Source: Pistacia vera (taxonomy: Eukaryota > Streptophyta > Magnoliopsida > Sapindales > Anacardiaceae). Taken from it: 64,000 nt of DNA. The translations under genes were made by a program, and so were the position numbers. Under the pieces are notes generated by a model, which searched no databases, was not told the origin of the DNA, and saw nothing but the letters and a program-made list of their open reading frames with translations. This document shows, one piece after another, positions 47,586 to 61,051 of this stretch (positions within the stretch are counted from its first letter, which is position 1; the number at the start of each line of letters is the position of its first letter). The DNA is taken from positions 1,032,501 through 1,096,500 of the forward strand of contig NW_022196018.1 of the NCBI RefSeq assembly GCF_008641045.1, in the 5' to 3' direction.

Positions 47586-48639
47586 GGTAAAAGGTAGGAA
47601 TTTGACTTTTCAAACGCAGGTTGAAATTATGGAAATATCTTTAGATTCTTTGTCGCAAAAAGATTAAAATACCATTTAAGAGGTTTAATGAGAAGGCATT
47701 TGGTTTCTTGCAAGTATTTTTTCTTTGTCCTTCAAACTTCGGTGGAAGATTCATGTGCGTTTTTGAAGTAGACTTACTGGAAAAAGGAAATAAAATACTG
47801 AAAATTTTACTTTTGTCAAAGAATAAATCAATTTTGATCATGAAGATTAATAGACGTCATATCATTTGAGATGTTAAGATAATAAATGATATTTCAACAC
47901 GACATGAATGATTTGAAACAATAAATTTAAGATTTCATTTTAAAAAATTAATGTTACTCATAAATAGTGATTTAGAATTGGAGGCATTTGATATGTACAT
48001 AGACTTCTATTTTCTGATCAATATTAGATAAAAATCTTTTTTGCATCAGCTTTCTTGGTTTGGACGAAGAGTAATGTGACTCGACTATTTCAAATCCTAT
48101 CCTATCATCACTTTCATGAACTATATCAAAATCGAAATCTTTCTCCCAGGCCCTGATGTTTTTGTTTGAAGACACGGTTTATTGAAAGTTTTATTTGACC
48201 TTTTAACAAGTACAATATTAAATAGAAGAATACCATTTCCATTTGCGGGCTAAAAGTCATTCATCAAGGTTTCGGTTCATTTTATAAAACATTTCTTTTT
48301 ATCTAGTTTCTTCGCAAAGAGTTTATGGTCAAGCAAGTCTTGAAGTTGGCGGTGACCATGTTTCAATAAAATCATAATATATAAAATTAATAATACAAAA
48401 AAATTCCCTTGGCCTTTACAGCCCCATTCAATGGAAAAAAGAGTCATTGCTTGCTTAAAGTGCAAACTATGAACAAAGAACCTTTATACTAAAACAAATA
48501 CTCTTTATTGAAGTATCAACTATATGCTTAACCCTAACAACCACCAGACACTGAAAAAAAAAAAATGAAAAACACCAGCCCTTGTCATTAATTACAAACC
48601 ACATAACCCATTTAACAATAATATATCTCTTTTTGGTTG
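47586..48639. other. Spacer with an unrecognised open stretch
   Basis: On the minus strand 48175-47972 is open and reads in part RAWEKDFDFDIVHESDDRIG and FEIVESHYSSSKPRKLMQKR. It looks protein-like but was not recognised and has no supporting context. The rest is AT-rich and without visible genes. Confidence 0.35.
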
Positions 48640-51600
48640 TCATTCACTAAATTCTAGGCTCCACTGCGAGAACTGCTGGCGTCGTGACTGTGTAATGAGA
48701 GGCCCCTCATGGACTGCAACATCAGAACTGTCAACCTTTTTCTCTTGAAAGAACTTCTCCTCTCGACATGTTTTGCGGTGGAGGGGAAGCACACCGTTGA
48801 GAGTTGTGCATTAGTTTCATGTGATGGATCTGCCTGCACTGGACGTATAGTGGTCGGTTCAGTCTATCAGCTGGAATTGAGATCCAAGAAGCCCACGGAG
48901 GTCGCTCTACTGAGTCCTCATCATCTTCGGGCCTTGCACATGCTTTTCCTTTTCGCATCCTGTCAAGTTTTGGAGTCAAAGATAAAACAATATGCACTGC
49001 CCCAAAGAAAACAGCAGTTGAACCAGGAATATCTTCACCAATTAATGTAAGGGCTAATGCACATAAACAACCTTCGGAAAAGCTGCTCAGCCTCCTCTTC
49101 TTCCCTTCTTCATGATTAACATGATTGCAGTTGACGTAGACCTAGCCAGAATGGACCTCATGGTTAAAATGATTGGCAGTTGGGTAGGTCTATGGGCAGT
49201 TGGCATAGACCTACCCGAGAGAAGGGCATCATTTCTTGTGAGAACTTTCTGGAGCTGCTCATTCAAGTCAATTGCTCGAGAAACCACCTTCTCACCCTTG
49301 TAAGGAAGACGAATCAGTTCAGACAGCAAAGAAAACACTAGTGCACGCAAAGCATGTGCATCTCTTGGATATTGCTTTTCGAAAGATTTAGAAGGAATGA
49401 CAACTAATGTTATCCCTTCTACCATTAAGACAAAGAAGTGTCCTTTTTTTCTCTTCTTTTTTTTGGGTACTCAAAGGGATAAATTTATTTGATCAAAAAG
49501 AAGATACATAAGGATGGAAATATCCAGAGACGAGATGAACTCAACAACAACTATCTCCAGTCCAGCTTTCCATAGTACTATGCATGCCGTTGTCACCAGA
49601 TACCAGTATTCTGTAGGTATTTGCATCAGGCAAATTGCCAGCAAAATCACCCTTTTCTTTTTAATATGGTTCCCTTCTAGGAAGAATTGGTGCTCTTAAG
49701 ACAATGTAGAATAGTTCTAGAATAACATTCTAAGAATTATTAAGGGAAAATGATTTATCCCCTCTTTTTCTGCCCTAAAGGCATATGATCATTTCCTTCT
49801 TCTCTCACTTGCACAGAAATTTCATCCAGGACTAGTAACATCTATAGATGACAACTTAAATTAGAACAGAAAGGACTGCACACACAAAACAGAGTTTGAT
49901 CCTCTTTATTTCTTCCCATCCAACTCGCACACACCTCTCAGGAAAATAGCATATCCTTCACTGAAATGAAAACCACACACAGAACATCCATCTAATTGTA
50001 GTTTGAAAGACACGGCACATAAAAATAATGAGCAACCTCCTCCCTCAAATCATACTGCTTGCAGACACACACTCATGTTGAGTTTATAATAATGTCATCA
50101 AAAGATAATTAATTACCTTTAGTGCAGACATGCAGTTGCAAATAGTGGGTAAAAAGCAAATTCTTATGTATAATTAGAGCCCTAACGGAATCCAGGAACC
50201 CTACCACCGAGAAGTTATTACAAGATGCATGACTCGCTGCTTTTGGAAGAACACTGTTCTACAAGATCAAGTGTAAACTCATCCTTTGCACCCTAGAAAA
50301 AAACAAAATGTCAGCATGATAAATACTCATTTACAATTCATAAGATGCACTTCAAGACAACAAATACAACAGTTACTTTCATTCATAAATGTAATCATGA
50401 TCGCCAACTACCTCCGGATTGTGAGAATCACTGCATCGAGACTTCTTTAAAACCTCCAATGCATTACTAGCCTTCTAATGATACTGTATTAAAAGGTACA
50501 AACTGAAAATCATTTTGGCACGATGTAATACAATAGAATATATATTTAGAAAAAGTGAAAATTAATTATTTACTTAGTATTTACCAAGTAAAAAGATGCA
50601 TTGATTGTAATTTCTGATACAGAAAACATACCTCTTCTATATTTTTATTGATATTTTATTATTTTGTAAGAAACAGAATATGGACAACCTATTCAAGACT
50701 TACCATGCCTGGGAATTAATCATGATGACACTTTTGTACAGATTCTAAGAAACAATGCCACATACAAATCAAATTCATAAATCACAATTGCGCTTAAGAC
50801 TCTGGCACCCACACTAAGCTTGTAGGTACAGTCCACAGATAATCCAGGAAACTGTGTTCTTCAACTTTGCCAGAGACATCGTTAGTCTCATGTCTCATAT
50901 TTAATTAGCGCTTTCAAATTTGAATAGGATTACAGAACAAAACATCAAGTACAAAAAACCTAAATTAAATTATATACATAAGACTTCAAGACTCTTTAAC
51001 AGGAACTAGCTTGTAGGCATCACAACACCTTCTGGCAGATCAATATGTCCTTGTAGTTGTAACCATTGATCGCAAAAGTTTAAGCTTTAAAATTAAAAAG
51101 GAGATTAATGATAATATTTAGTCTATCATGTTACCTCATTTTCACGGTCAGATTTTATAAACAGATTATCACATGGATCTCAACACATGGCCCAATCTAC
51201 AATTATATTAATTAACGAAAAGAGGAAATCAAACTCAAGCCTCTTTGATCAACCTAGCTCTAATACAATGTTGAGACGCATTATCCCACAAGGCTCAAGT
51301 TCATAGGAAGAGCTTAACAAATTATAACTCTAAAAGTTTATTTTATCAAATAGTACCTAACTCTACAACTTTTATATATGATTTCTTTTTTTTTTTTATA
51401 AGAATTATTAACATTTCTAATTACACCATACTTAAATATTTTTTTCCTCAGCTTTTATGATGAATGTATATGAACCCTGCAGACCATTCACCATAGCGAG
51501 AAGATAAAAGTATAAACATCAATACACCCACACATCAATAGGTACATTTTCTATATGATTAACGAGTGAATATGATAGGAATCCACTCCAATAACTTAAC

Positions 51601-54600
51601 AATTTGGGCTAGGCCAGGGTCTTTCATGGCTGGGTAAGACTCACTCCTTGGAAAACCGGCTTGCCAAAGGAGGGTGCCTAGCCTTTATAACCCACATGCC
51701 CACGCCTTTTTCCCTTTCAATCTGAGATCCTACATTCCACTACGCTTCCGCAACCGACATCCATGTCGGCCTCTTTACCCTTTGGGTGACTACCGGATCC
51801 CCTTTCCCTCAGCCTCCATGCCCTTTCTCAGGGTAGCAGCCCGGGCCCAAGGTCAGCCTGCCACATAGGCGCACGATCATGCTCTGATACCAATTGACAG
51901 GAACCCATTCCAATAACTTACAATTTTGGGTTGGGCCATGGGTCTTTCATAGCTCAGGTAGAACTCTCCTTGAAAAAACCGCTTGCCAAGGGAGGTGTCC
52001 CAAGCCTTTATAAACCCACATACCCACCCTTTTCCCTTTCAATGTGGGATCTCTAACACAATCCCTTCGGAAGAACAACTATACAATTGCACAATTCATA
52101 ACCAGACAAAAAAAAAAAAAAAACCAACTCGACCTTCAACTGTCAACATCTAACAAGCAATTGTCACGTGTGCATTATAAACTAAAGATAATTTTTTCAC
52201 TGACCCACCAAACCCTAGATAAAGTAGCTACAAAGAATGCATAGTAGAATAAGTGATAGCAGTTCCTTCATTAGCTCTTTATTGTATCTGTTGCATATAT
52301 AAATCCACCTTTGTCAAACATCAAACTGCAAGAAGTGCCCAAAGTGCCATTGGGCAATAATTTTCATTCTTTTCTCTTGGATGTGTGAAAATTTATAATT
52401 GTTATGGATGGAGGATGGGTGGGAGGAGAGGTGGGTTTGGCGTTTTTGAGGGATGGCTCTTTTTGTACATTATTGACTGTCAACTTGGATATCCAATGAG
52501 CCCCAGCAACAGGTAAACAAAAATAGAATCCTTGAGTTCTTTTGCCCCACTTCCATATTGAGGTGGCATCATGGTTCAGAAGTCCACAAAACCAAACATT
52601 AAAATACATGAAAAGCTGTATACAATAAATTCATAACTAGGAGGCATGAAAACCAAGCTAGATCAGAAAAGGAAGCAGAAGAAGAGACAAATGGCAGGTA
52701 GACCACTTTATGTCAAATAATATCATGCCCTATCAAAACAACAAAATGTAGCTAATACCTTATGAAAAAATGTCTTAAGGAAAAGATAAAAACTGTAAGA
52801 GAGCTGAGCATGTCAACCTCGCTCATAAACATAGTTATATGTTCAAACTGAAATTCTAACATAAAATTTTAGGCAACATCAGTTGACAAAAAAGAAAACC
52901 AAAAATGTTTTCAAAACTTCTGCTAAAGTTACCTAGATTCCGGAACATTCTCTGGCTGTGGAGCAAGAGCACTCGCTTCATGTCTAGAGGCGGCAAGTTC
53001 TCTATTAAGCGTACTACTCTCCTTTACTTGTGAAGAAGGATGACTTGGTGGTACAGTATTAGATCTTTGAGGAAACTGTACGCCTGCACTCTGGAAAATA
53101 TGAAGAAAGACAATGAAAAAGAAGAAATTCAGTTGCATAACAACTTAAATTGTATTTCATTTGCTAATAAAGTCATACTATCTGGAAATATAAAATAACA
53201 CCAACGTATAGTTAATGGTTCTCATCAGGAAAGTACATCAAAAGACAACAACAATACTGGACAGAAAAGAAACTACAACTGAAAAGACACCCAAGCAACT
53301 AAACCATCTATGCACATAAAGATGAGTCAATAACAAGAAGTTAAACGATTTAGCAGTTGCAAAGTCAAAAAATAAAAAATAAATAATGGGAACAAGGAAC
53401 AAATTCTGTTTATCGAATATTTCCCACTAATATATTTAGAAAAGGGGCAAAAAAAAGATACGAAAACAGAAACCACATTAAATGGAAAGGAGAGGAAAAC
53501 AGAAATCACCCAAAATACAAAGGAACACAAATTCAAATAATTATAGTGAATCCTGAACTCTCACATTAAATGCTGAACTTTTCAAAACAATGCTCAAGAA
53601 CAAAAGCCACTAAGATGCTGAAACTTAAAACCTCCGAATATGACACCTTGAAATGAAACATTAAAGAATAACTGCAGAAGTATAAGATCATATATCTCAT
53701 CAAATCACAGTGACTGTATAAAAGAAAAATCTAGCCAAAGCCTCTCAGTTCTTGAAAAAGTAAATCCTTGTCATCGTTAAAATTCGTTTTTCAAAATAAT
53801 TCAGAAATGAAAACAGACACACCCTTAGGCCTCAGAAATATCAGGACAGCCAGTGAGTTTAGTAAAACAATCGATTCTAATCAACAGAATATTCATTGAC
53901 AAAAAGTCATGCATGAAAATTTCCAATGATATAGCAGATAGAAATACTTCGAATTGAATTTCTTTAATAAGCCACATAAAAACAAAATAGCATATTGCAA
54001 TACTAGAAATTAAAAAAAAAAAATTATGAATGATTAAAACACATAAATATCCATTTTAGCTTCTTAAAATTATGCATTAGTACAGATATGCTTTCAAGCT
54101 TGTACAATATACTTACGATTATTCTCACCATATTTGAACTAAAAATATATTAAAGTGAAAACTCTATGGAGCACACATGTTCCATTTCTTGAACAGTAAG
54201 AATACAGGTTTACACAAGTTTCATGTCTGTACCCACCACCAATTCATAATAAGCATTATAGTATTGGGGGAACTTTCCAGAAGCACCGCCAAGAGAGGTC
54301 TGTGTGGCATCTAGAAGAAGGAATACCCTCTCTCGTACTGGCATATCTGACTGTAACAAAAGAAAGAAAAGGAAATTAAATAATAACAATGTGAAATAAT
54401 CAGAGGTCAACAATTGTGCATGAGAGAACAAGTTTGCACCTTTTTCTTCACTATCTTCACAAGAATAGGGAGAATCCCTGCATCAATCACCTGTTTATGA
54501 ATATGTTCTCCAATGTTGTTCATCAACATCTCTAACAACTGCAAAATCATATAATAATGAAAGAGGTGATAATAAGCCATAGAAGAGCAGAACTCTACAA

Positions 54601-57147
54601 GGTTTATTCTGAAGTTTTGATAACCAGATGTTAGGAAGAAAATCATGCAGCCATTGCAGTGCCATAATGTTACTTCCTATAAAAAGGAAAAAAAATATCA
54701 AGGCTCCACGAATATAGCAAAACAAAAAGCAAGAGCTCACCATAACTGCATATAATTGAGTGTTTGAGTTTTTGCTCCCCAAGCGTTTTTTGATGGCTTT
54801 GATCACATCTTTAGCTTGCCTGAATTGTAAGAAACCACAAAACCATGTCAAGGAAATTACAATAACAACTCAACAAGAGAAATTGGATATTTGGTTGTCC
54901 AAAAACCAGAGCAAGCATGCGTAACCACAAAACTGCGCAACATAAAGATGAACATTTTTGCTTTAGACAGCTTTATAACAAAATTATTTGCATGATACTC
55001 AAAAGTTCAAAAAACCAAGCTAGGAAAGATATTACAAGCTGAGGCACAGTATAAACTCAGCCTGAGCTCTTGTAACCAAACCTATTTCATCAACAAAACC
55101 AGTTGAAAATAAATAGGCAAAAATGAGAATGAACCAAAACCATACATAAACATTATATGTATTCATTTCTGATTAAAAAAAAGCGAGAAAGTGTTCCACA
55201 AGTTATACCTGTGGTCACAAGCAACTAATTCACAAATTTCAATATTTTTTGCCCAATCCACTTCAGAAAGTTTCTCACTCGTTGCAGAATTAACAAGCTC
55301 AGATGCCATCTTTTGTTTGTCACTGAAGATAAAAATCGAGCAGAAAGTAAGAGCATGACTGTTAATGATCCAAGCACAATTACAGAACAAAGTGAAACAG
55401 AAGGGTGAACAATGTCAATTGTAAGCTAAAGATTTGGTAAAGCAGAAAGATTGATAACAGACATATTGTCCACCAAATCTTAGTTATTTGAACAGCAGCT
55501 CAGACAAGCATAAAGAATATCATAATTTAAGCATCCATAACATGGAATGAAATCATCCTTTAGATTCTCTCGAGCATGTAAAATTGCCTATCGAGCTTGC
55601 CTTGTCCATGCCTCCGGATTCCTAACCAAAACTAGATTGCCTTTGCAGCTACTCCCATGTATAGTTAATCTCAGTATTAGTGCTTAAATACCATAGTTGA
55701 GCCAGTTACCTGTCAACTTAGGCTTTTGAGTTAAACCAAATTCTTAAAAAGGTATTATAACCAAGTTGACTAATTGGTCTCATGTTCTAATCCCTCGATT
55801 GTATTAATTAAATTACAATAAAAAAGTTAGCGGTTATATTAGCATTTGTTGTTGTGACAGTGTTTGTTCCACAGTTCCACATGAAAGTGCACACTATAAG
55901 CCTTCGGGTTCAGTGGTTTTTTAACAAACATGGAACATAATAACAGTAACAAATCTTAGCATTTTGAGAACGTAATCTCACAGTTGAGCAACACCATTCA
56001 TAATTTAGTGTAACCATCAAAATTTTCCTAAAAAAGACCACAAAAAGCCCTTCAAATATCGAGTAAATATAAAGGAGTGATCAATCTTTGAATTTCCAGA
56101 AGACATTGTCATAGTTGTAGGGAATCACTCACAAGTTCACGTAATCATCACAATATCTCTTATAAAAACTGCAGGGTAACTCAAAAATCAAAGCAAACAA
56201 ACATGCATTGAAACTACAAAAATCATGGATTAAGTATGTAACTTAATGTGGAAACACATAAGGATAATAAGAAATGGCAGCATACACAATGTTGGAGTTC
56301 TTTTAGAGAGAATCCATAATATACAACAGAAATTCAACATTATACAAACTTAAAGTAGATAAAGGACATATTGAATGAAAACTTCCTCCTTTAACATTGT
56401 CTTTTTACAGGAGTGATTTTCCAATTTCAGAATCACAAATTTATTTTTCCAAACAAAATATATTCATACCAGATGATAGGAAACACAAAACGCTGCTAGA
56501 AACAAGACCAGTAATAATCATGTAACAAATATGATCGAAAATATAACCACTGCATCAGCACATTTTTCTATATTTTGGTATAAATTAAACATACATTTAC
56601 TCAACAGAAGAGAAAAACTAAAAGAAATGCCGGCGTTCGTAACAACTTTGAACTTGATACTGCATCATTTCCTACTCTGCAAAACAACAAAATCTCAAGG
56701 TAACAAAAAACCTAATAGTGCATCATTAACTTTTAAAGACATGATTAAATATAGAGCAAAGCAAGTCCAAAATTAAAAAAAAAAGGATCGAACAACCAAC
56801 AAAAACCAATAGTGCCTGAAAACTAATATACTACAGACAATAATACTAAAAACATGATCCATATGCAAAGTTTGTTGAGACAATCTTTGGGCCAACAAAA
56901 CATATAATACCTCGTCCAGAAACATTTAGAACTTGCATACTAAGTTTACAGTAAATGTTGAACAATTTCAGTCTCACATCATACATCCATACCGAATTGT
57001 GACATAATTCCTCTATCAATAGATACCCAGTCAAACATATTTCAACAGATTTCAAAATGCAACTCGCAGGCCCAATTCACACACTTTCAAACATATGCTC
57101 AAATGAAATATAGTACAGCCATAGTTGAAGTTTGCTCAAAAGCAAAT

Positions 57148-57195
<48 letters not shown>

Positions 57196-57856
57196 CCAAT
57201 GAAACAACCAGAATGTTGAAATTATTCTCTAATTATTTCAAAAAACCAAGATATTCAACATCAAACAATCTGTTTTCTCACCATACAATCCTCTTTCTGT
57301 TATAGGCCACAGCATAAAGTAGCAAGAAAAATTTTCAAAGCTTACTGCTACTTATTTAACTGTTTACATACAAATGAACTCCAGTACTGCAAATCCAAAC
57401 GATAACAAACATAAAAATTTTCAACTTCATTGATTTACCCTGACTTCCTGGCTTATTTTCTCATCAACCAAACAGAACTTGAAGAACCAAAGCAACTTAC
57501 AACCATAAAATTCTAGCACTTCCAGATCCCAAACTGTTAAAAGAAAACTTAACACAAAGATCTCAAATAACAAACACAAATAATTAACAAATCAAAACAT
57601 CACACAAATAATTAAAAAAATGAAGAAAAAGAAAAAAAAAAGAGCAAAACGACGACGTACCAGTGAAGACAGTGAGGAACATGGAAACGACGTTAAGAAA
57701 ATTAAGAAAGAACTGATAAACCCTAAATAGCTTCAGCATTTGAGTATAATGAAGCAATTGACTTGAAACTATAAAGAGACAGACAAAGAGAGGGTGAAAT
57801 GGAAACGAGAGTGAAAATAGTTCTGGGGGTGTAGGCAGCTCTTTTTCCTTTTATAG
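48640..57856 (-). CDS. TOM1-like (TOL) VHS-GAT adaptor, 3' exons damaged
   Basis: TOL proteins bind ubiquitinated cargo at the plasma membrane and endosomes and pass it to ESCRT sorting. A leader exon ends at 57661. Coding starts at ATG 55309. Exons with intact frames are 55309-55209, 54819-54741, 54538-54440, 54350-54237 and 53090-52933. They give the VHS domain (MASELVNSATSEKLSEVDWA, then RQAKDVIKAIKKRLGSKNSN, then IVKKKSDMPVRERVF and FPQYYNAYYELVSAGVQFP) and a linker ending NVPES. The 3' exons at 50483-50412, 50292-50208, 49296-49072 and 48959-48640 carry the GAT domain (DEFTLDLVEQC, VVSRAIDLNEQLQKVL) and the tail (KGKACARPEDDED, DRLNRPL, RGLSLHS). Each needs one or more missing bases put back to read on. 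Closest in layout to the TOL5-type gene; the subgroup is inferred. Confidence 0.85.
50484..52932 (-). other. TOL intron 5 with a repeated sequence
   Basis: 2.45-kb intron. Two related direct copies of about 160-180 bases lie at 51577-51745 and 51898-52052, each with CCA.TCCAATAACTTA, GGGTCTTTCAT, CTTGCCAA, CCTTTATAA and CCCTTTCAAT. Before the second stands GCTCTGATACCAATTGA, a phrase common near plant repeat ends. They are probably LTR or short-element relics. No gene was seen. Confidence 0.6.
57151..57194. repeat. Poly-A run in the leader intron, proximal copy
   Basis: A run of about 44 A. The same site in the distal copy (61414-61474) has about 61 A, so the run differs in length between the duplicates. 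Confidence 0.95.
57661..57856 (-). promoter_or_regulatory. TOL core promoter and leader exon
   Basis: A TATA box (CTATAAAAGG, 57847-57856) is followed by a leader exon ending at 57661 (CACTG then GTACGTCG). It splices to the acceptor TTCAG at 55323, across a 2.3-kb leader intron. An upstream ATG lies at 57682. Confidence 0.7.
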
Positions 57857-57924
57857 CTTTATCATTAAGCTTTTCTAACTGCAACAAATAACAACTTGCT
57901 AATTTTTTCACAAACTTTATCATA

Positions 57925-58908
57925 TACGTTAAAACCTCTCTATAATTATATTTTATATAGGAATAAACTCTATATAATCATAAAAAAATTTAGTTTCAAT
58001 TTATGATAGTTATAAATAAAAATAAATTCTACATTGTAATAAGTTATAATTTTTCTAATTCTCACCTTAAGAAAAGTTGTCTCTACATAGTAATAATTAT
58101 CTATATATTACAAAAAAATATATATTATGTAAAATTAAAGGTTTAAAATGAAATAAAATATTTATTTAAAATTATTTAGAATAATGATTTATATTTTAGA
58201 GTTGTTATCACATTTTTTACCTTATGAGTACGTAATAACTCGTTAGCATTGATACTTTCTTGTTGAAGCCAAAATATTTTTAGTTTCTCAAGCATGTTTA
58301 GAGCCTCATGATATAAGACTTTTTGTATTTTCGTACTATTATCCTTAGGATTATTTCATTTCTCTTCTTGTCTAATTGCAACAATGATTTCTCATTTGGT
58401 TAAAGTATACAAGATTTGTTGTTCATTTGGATAATCGAAGAAGACATTAATATCCATTCAATCAGTATAGTGAATTTGTCGAATCTGATCACTCAATTCT
58501 ATAGTGACTCTTTTATTCTTCTCATCCACTTTATTTATAACTTACATTCATTGACATTAGTGGTCCTTATTTTGTAGCGCTTAAAACCATTGACAATTGT
58601 CAATGGCTTCACATCAATTGATCACGCATCAACTATATTTACAATTCCATCAATGACACTTATTTTTGTTGGTTCTAAGAAACTATCTTTTATCCATTTC
58701 AAAAGTAGGCAATTGAAACGTTGTATTGAAATTCTAATATTACTAAAATATGAATTGAAATCCTATTACTGTACTACTAAAACATGAATTATAAAATAAG
58801 AAATCAAAACTATAATTTTTGTAACTACACTTCCATTAAATTATAACCTCTTTATAGTAATAAAATTAATTAGTCTCAACATTATGACTATAGAGAAGTT
58901 TTACTGTA
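57925..58908 (-). mobile_element. Pogo-like (Tc1/mariner) element
   Basis: 984 bp with inverted ends (GTTAAAACCTCTCTATAATTAT on the left, CAGTAAAACTTCTCTATAGTCA on the right, other strand) flanked by TA. Such ends are typical of Emigrant and Lemi1-type pogo elements. The distal TOL copy has CATATATTATGAAC at the same place, the empty site with one TA. On the minus strand, near 58720-58560, remnants of a pogo transposase can be read (IQRFNC, LLKWI, SVIDGIVNIV, LTIVNGFKRYKIRTT). Stops show that it is dead. Confidence 0.85.
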
Positions 58909-58991
58909 TTATGAACTTCTCTAATCTTTTTTATTTAATACGTAAATATCAAGGCTCCACGAATATAGCAAAACAAAAAGCAAGAGCTCAC

Positions 58992-59560
58992 CATAACTGC
59001 ATATAATTGAGTGTTTGAGTTTTTGCTCCCCAAGCGTTTTTTGATGGCTTTGATCACATCTTTAGCTTGCCTGAATTGTAAGAAACCACAAAACCATGTC
59101 AAGGAAATTACAATAACAACTCAACAAGAGAAATTGGATATTTGGTTGTCCAAAAACCAGAGCAAGCATGCGTAACCACAAAACTGCGCAACATAAAGAT
59201 GAACATTTTTGCTTTAGACAGCTTTATAACAAAATTATTTGCATGATACTCAAAAGTTCAAAAAACCAAGCTAGGAAAGATATTACAAGCTGAGGCACAG
59301 TATAAACTCAGCCTGAGCTCTTGTAACCAAACCTATTTCATCAACAAAACCAGTTGAAAATAAATAGGCAAAAATGAGAATGAACCAAAACCATACATAA
59401 ACATTATATGTATTCATTTCTGATTAAAAAAAAGCGAGAAAGTGTTCCACAAGTTATACCTGTGGTCACAAGCAACTAATTCACAAATTTCAATATTTTT
59501 TGCCCAATCCACTTCAGAAAGTTTCTCACTCGTTGCAGAATTAACAAGCTCAGATGCCAT
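58992..59560 (-). pseudogene. TOL duplicated exons 1 and 2
   Basis: Coding exon 1 (59560-59460) and exon 2 (59070-58992) repeat the first 59 or so residues of the VHS domain without change, with their splice sites. The copy ends in intron 2, so no complete VHS domain can be made from it alone. It has its own leader exon (ending 61923) and a TATA box (CTATAAAGG, one base shorter than in the other copy, near 62113). If transcribed, its exon 2 could splice to exon 3 at 54538 in phase and give the normal protein. Confidence 0.85.
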
Positions 59561-61019
59561 CTTTTGTTTGTCACTGAAGATAAAAATCGAGCAGAAAGTA
59601 AGAGCATGACTGTTAATGATCCAAGCACAATTACAGAACAAAGTGAAACAGAAGGGTGAACAATGTCAATTGTAAGCTAAAGATTTGGTAAAGCAGAAAG
59701 ATTGATAACAGACATATTGTCCACCAAATCTTAGTTATTTGAACAGCAGCTCAGACAAGCATAAAGAATATCATAATTTAAGCATCCATAACATGGAATG
59801 AAATCATCCTTTAGATTCTCTCGAGCATGTAAAATTGCCTATCGAGCTTGCCTTGTCCATGCCTCCGGATTCCTAACCAAAACTAGATTGCCTTTGCAGC
59901 TACTCCCATGTATAGTTAATCTCAGTATTAGTGCTTAAATACCATAGTTGAGCCAGTTACCTGTCAACTTAGGCTTTTGAGTTAAACCAAATTCTTAAAA
60001 AGGTATTATAACCAAGTTGACTAATTGGTCTCATGTTCTAATCCCTCGATTGTATTAATTAAATTACAATAAAAAAGTTAGCGGTTATATTAGCATTTGT
60101 TGTTGTGACAGTGTTTGTTCCACAGTTCCACATGAAAGTGCACACTATAAGCCTTCGGGTTCAGTGGTTTTTTAACAAACATGGAACATAATAACAGTAA
60201 CAAATCTTAGCATTTTGAGAACGTAATCTCACAGTTGAGCAACACCATTCATAATTTAGTGTAACCATCAAAATTTTCCTAAAAAAGACCACAAAAAGCC
60301 CTTCAAATATCGAGTAAATATAAAGGAGTGATCAATCTTTGAATTTCCAGAAGACATTGTCATAGTTGTAGGGAATCACTCACAAGTTCACGTAATCATC
60401 ACAATATCTCTTATAAAAACTGCAGGGTAACTCAAAAATCAAAGCAAACAAACATGCATTGAAACTACAAAAATCATGGATTAAGTATGTAACTTAATGT
60501 GGAAACACATAAGGATAATAAGAAATGGCAGCATACACAATGTTGGAGTTCTTTTAGAGAGAATCCATAATATACAACAGAAATTCAACATTATACAAAC
60601 TTAAAGTAGATAAAGGACATATTGAATGAAAACTTCCTCCTTTAACATTGTCTTTTTACAGGAGTGATTTTCCAATTTCAGAATCACAAATTTATTTTTC
60701 CAAACAAAATATATTCATACCAGATGATAAGAAACACAAAACGCTGCTAGAAACAAGACCAGTAATAATCATGTAACAAATATGATCGAAAATATAACCA
60801 CTGCATCAGCACATTTTTCTATATTTTGGTATAAATTAAACATACATTTACTCAACAGAAGAGAAAAACTAAAAGAAATGCCGGAGTTCGTAACAACTTT
60901 GAACTTGATACTGCATCATTTGCTACTCTGCAAAACAACAAAATCTCAAGGTAACAAAAAACCTAATAGTGCATCATTAACTTTTAAAGATGTGATTAAA
61001 TATAGAGCAAAGCAACCCC

Positions 61020-61051
<32 letters not shown>

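Larger units (their letters stand above)
54694..58946 (-). repeat. TOL 5' tandem duplication, proximal copy
   Basis: This unit, excluding the pogo-like insertion, is repeated head to tail at 58947-62224. It starts with AAATATCAAGGCTCCACG and ends with TTTTTTATTTAATACGT. It holds part of intron 2, coding exons 2 and 1, the long leader intron, the leader exon and the promoter. Confidence 0.93.

Noticed and set aside
58590..58787. Plus-strand frame inside the pogo-like element
   Set aside because: The minus strand at the same place reads as pogo transposase remnants; the plus frame has no family likeness.
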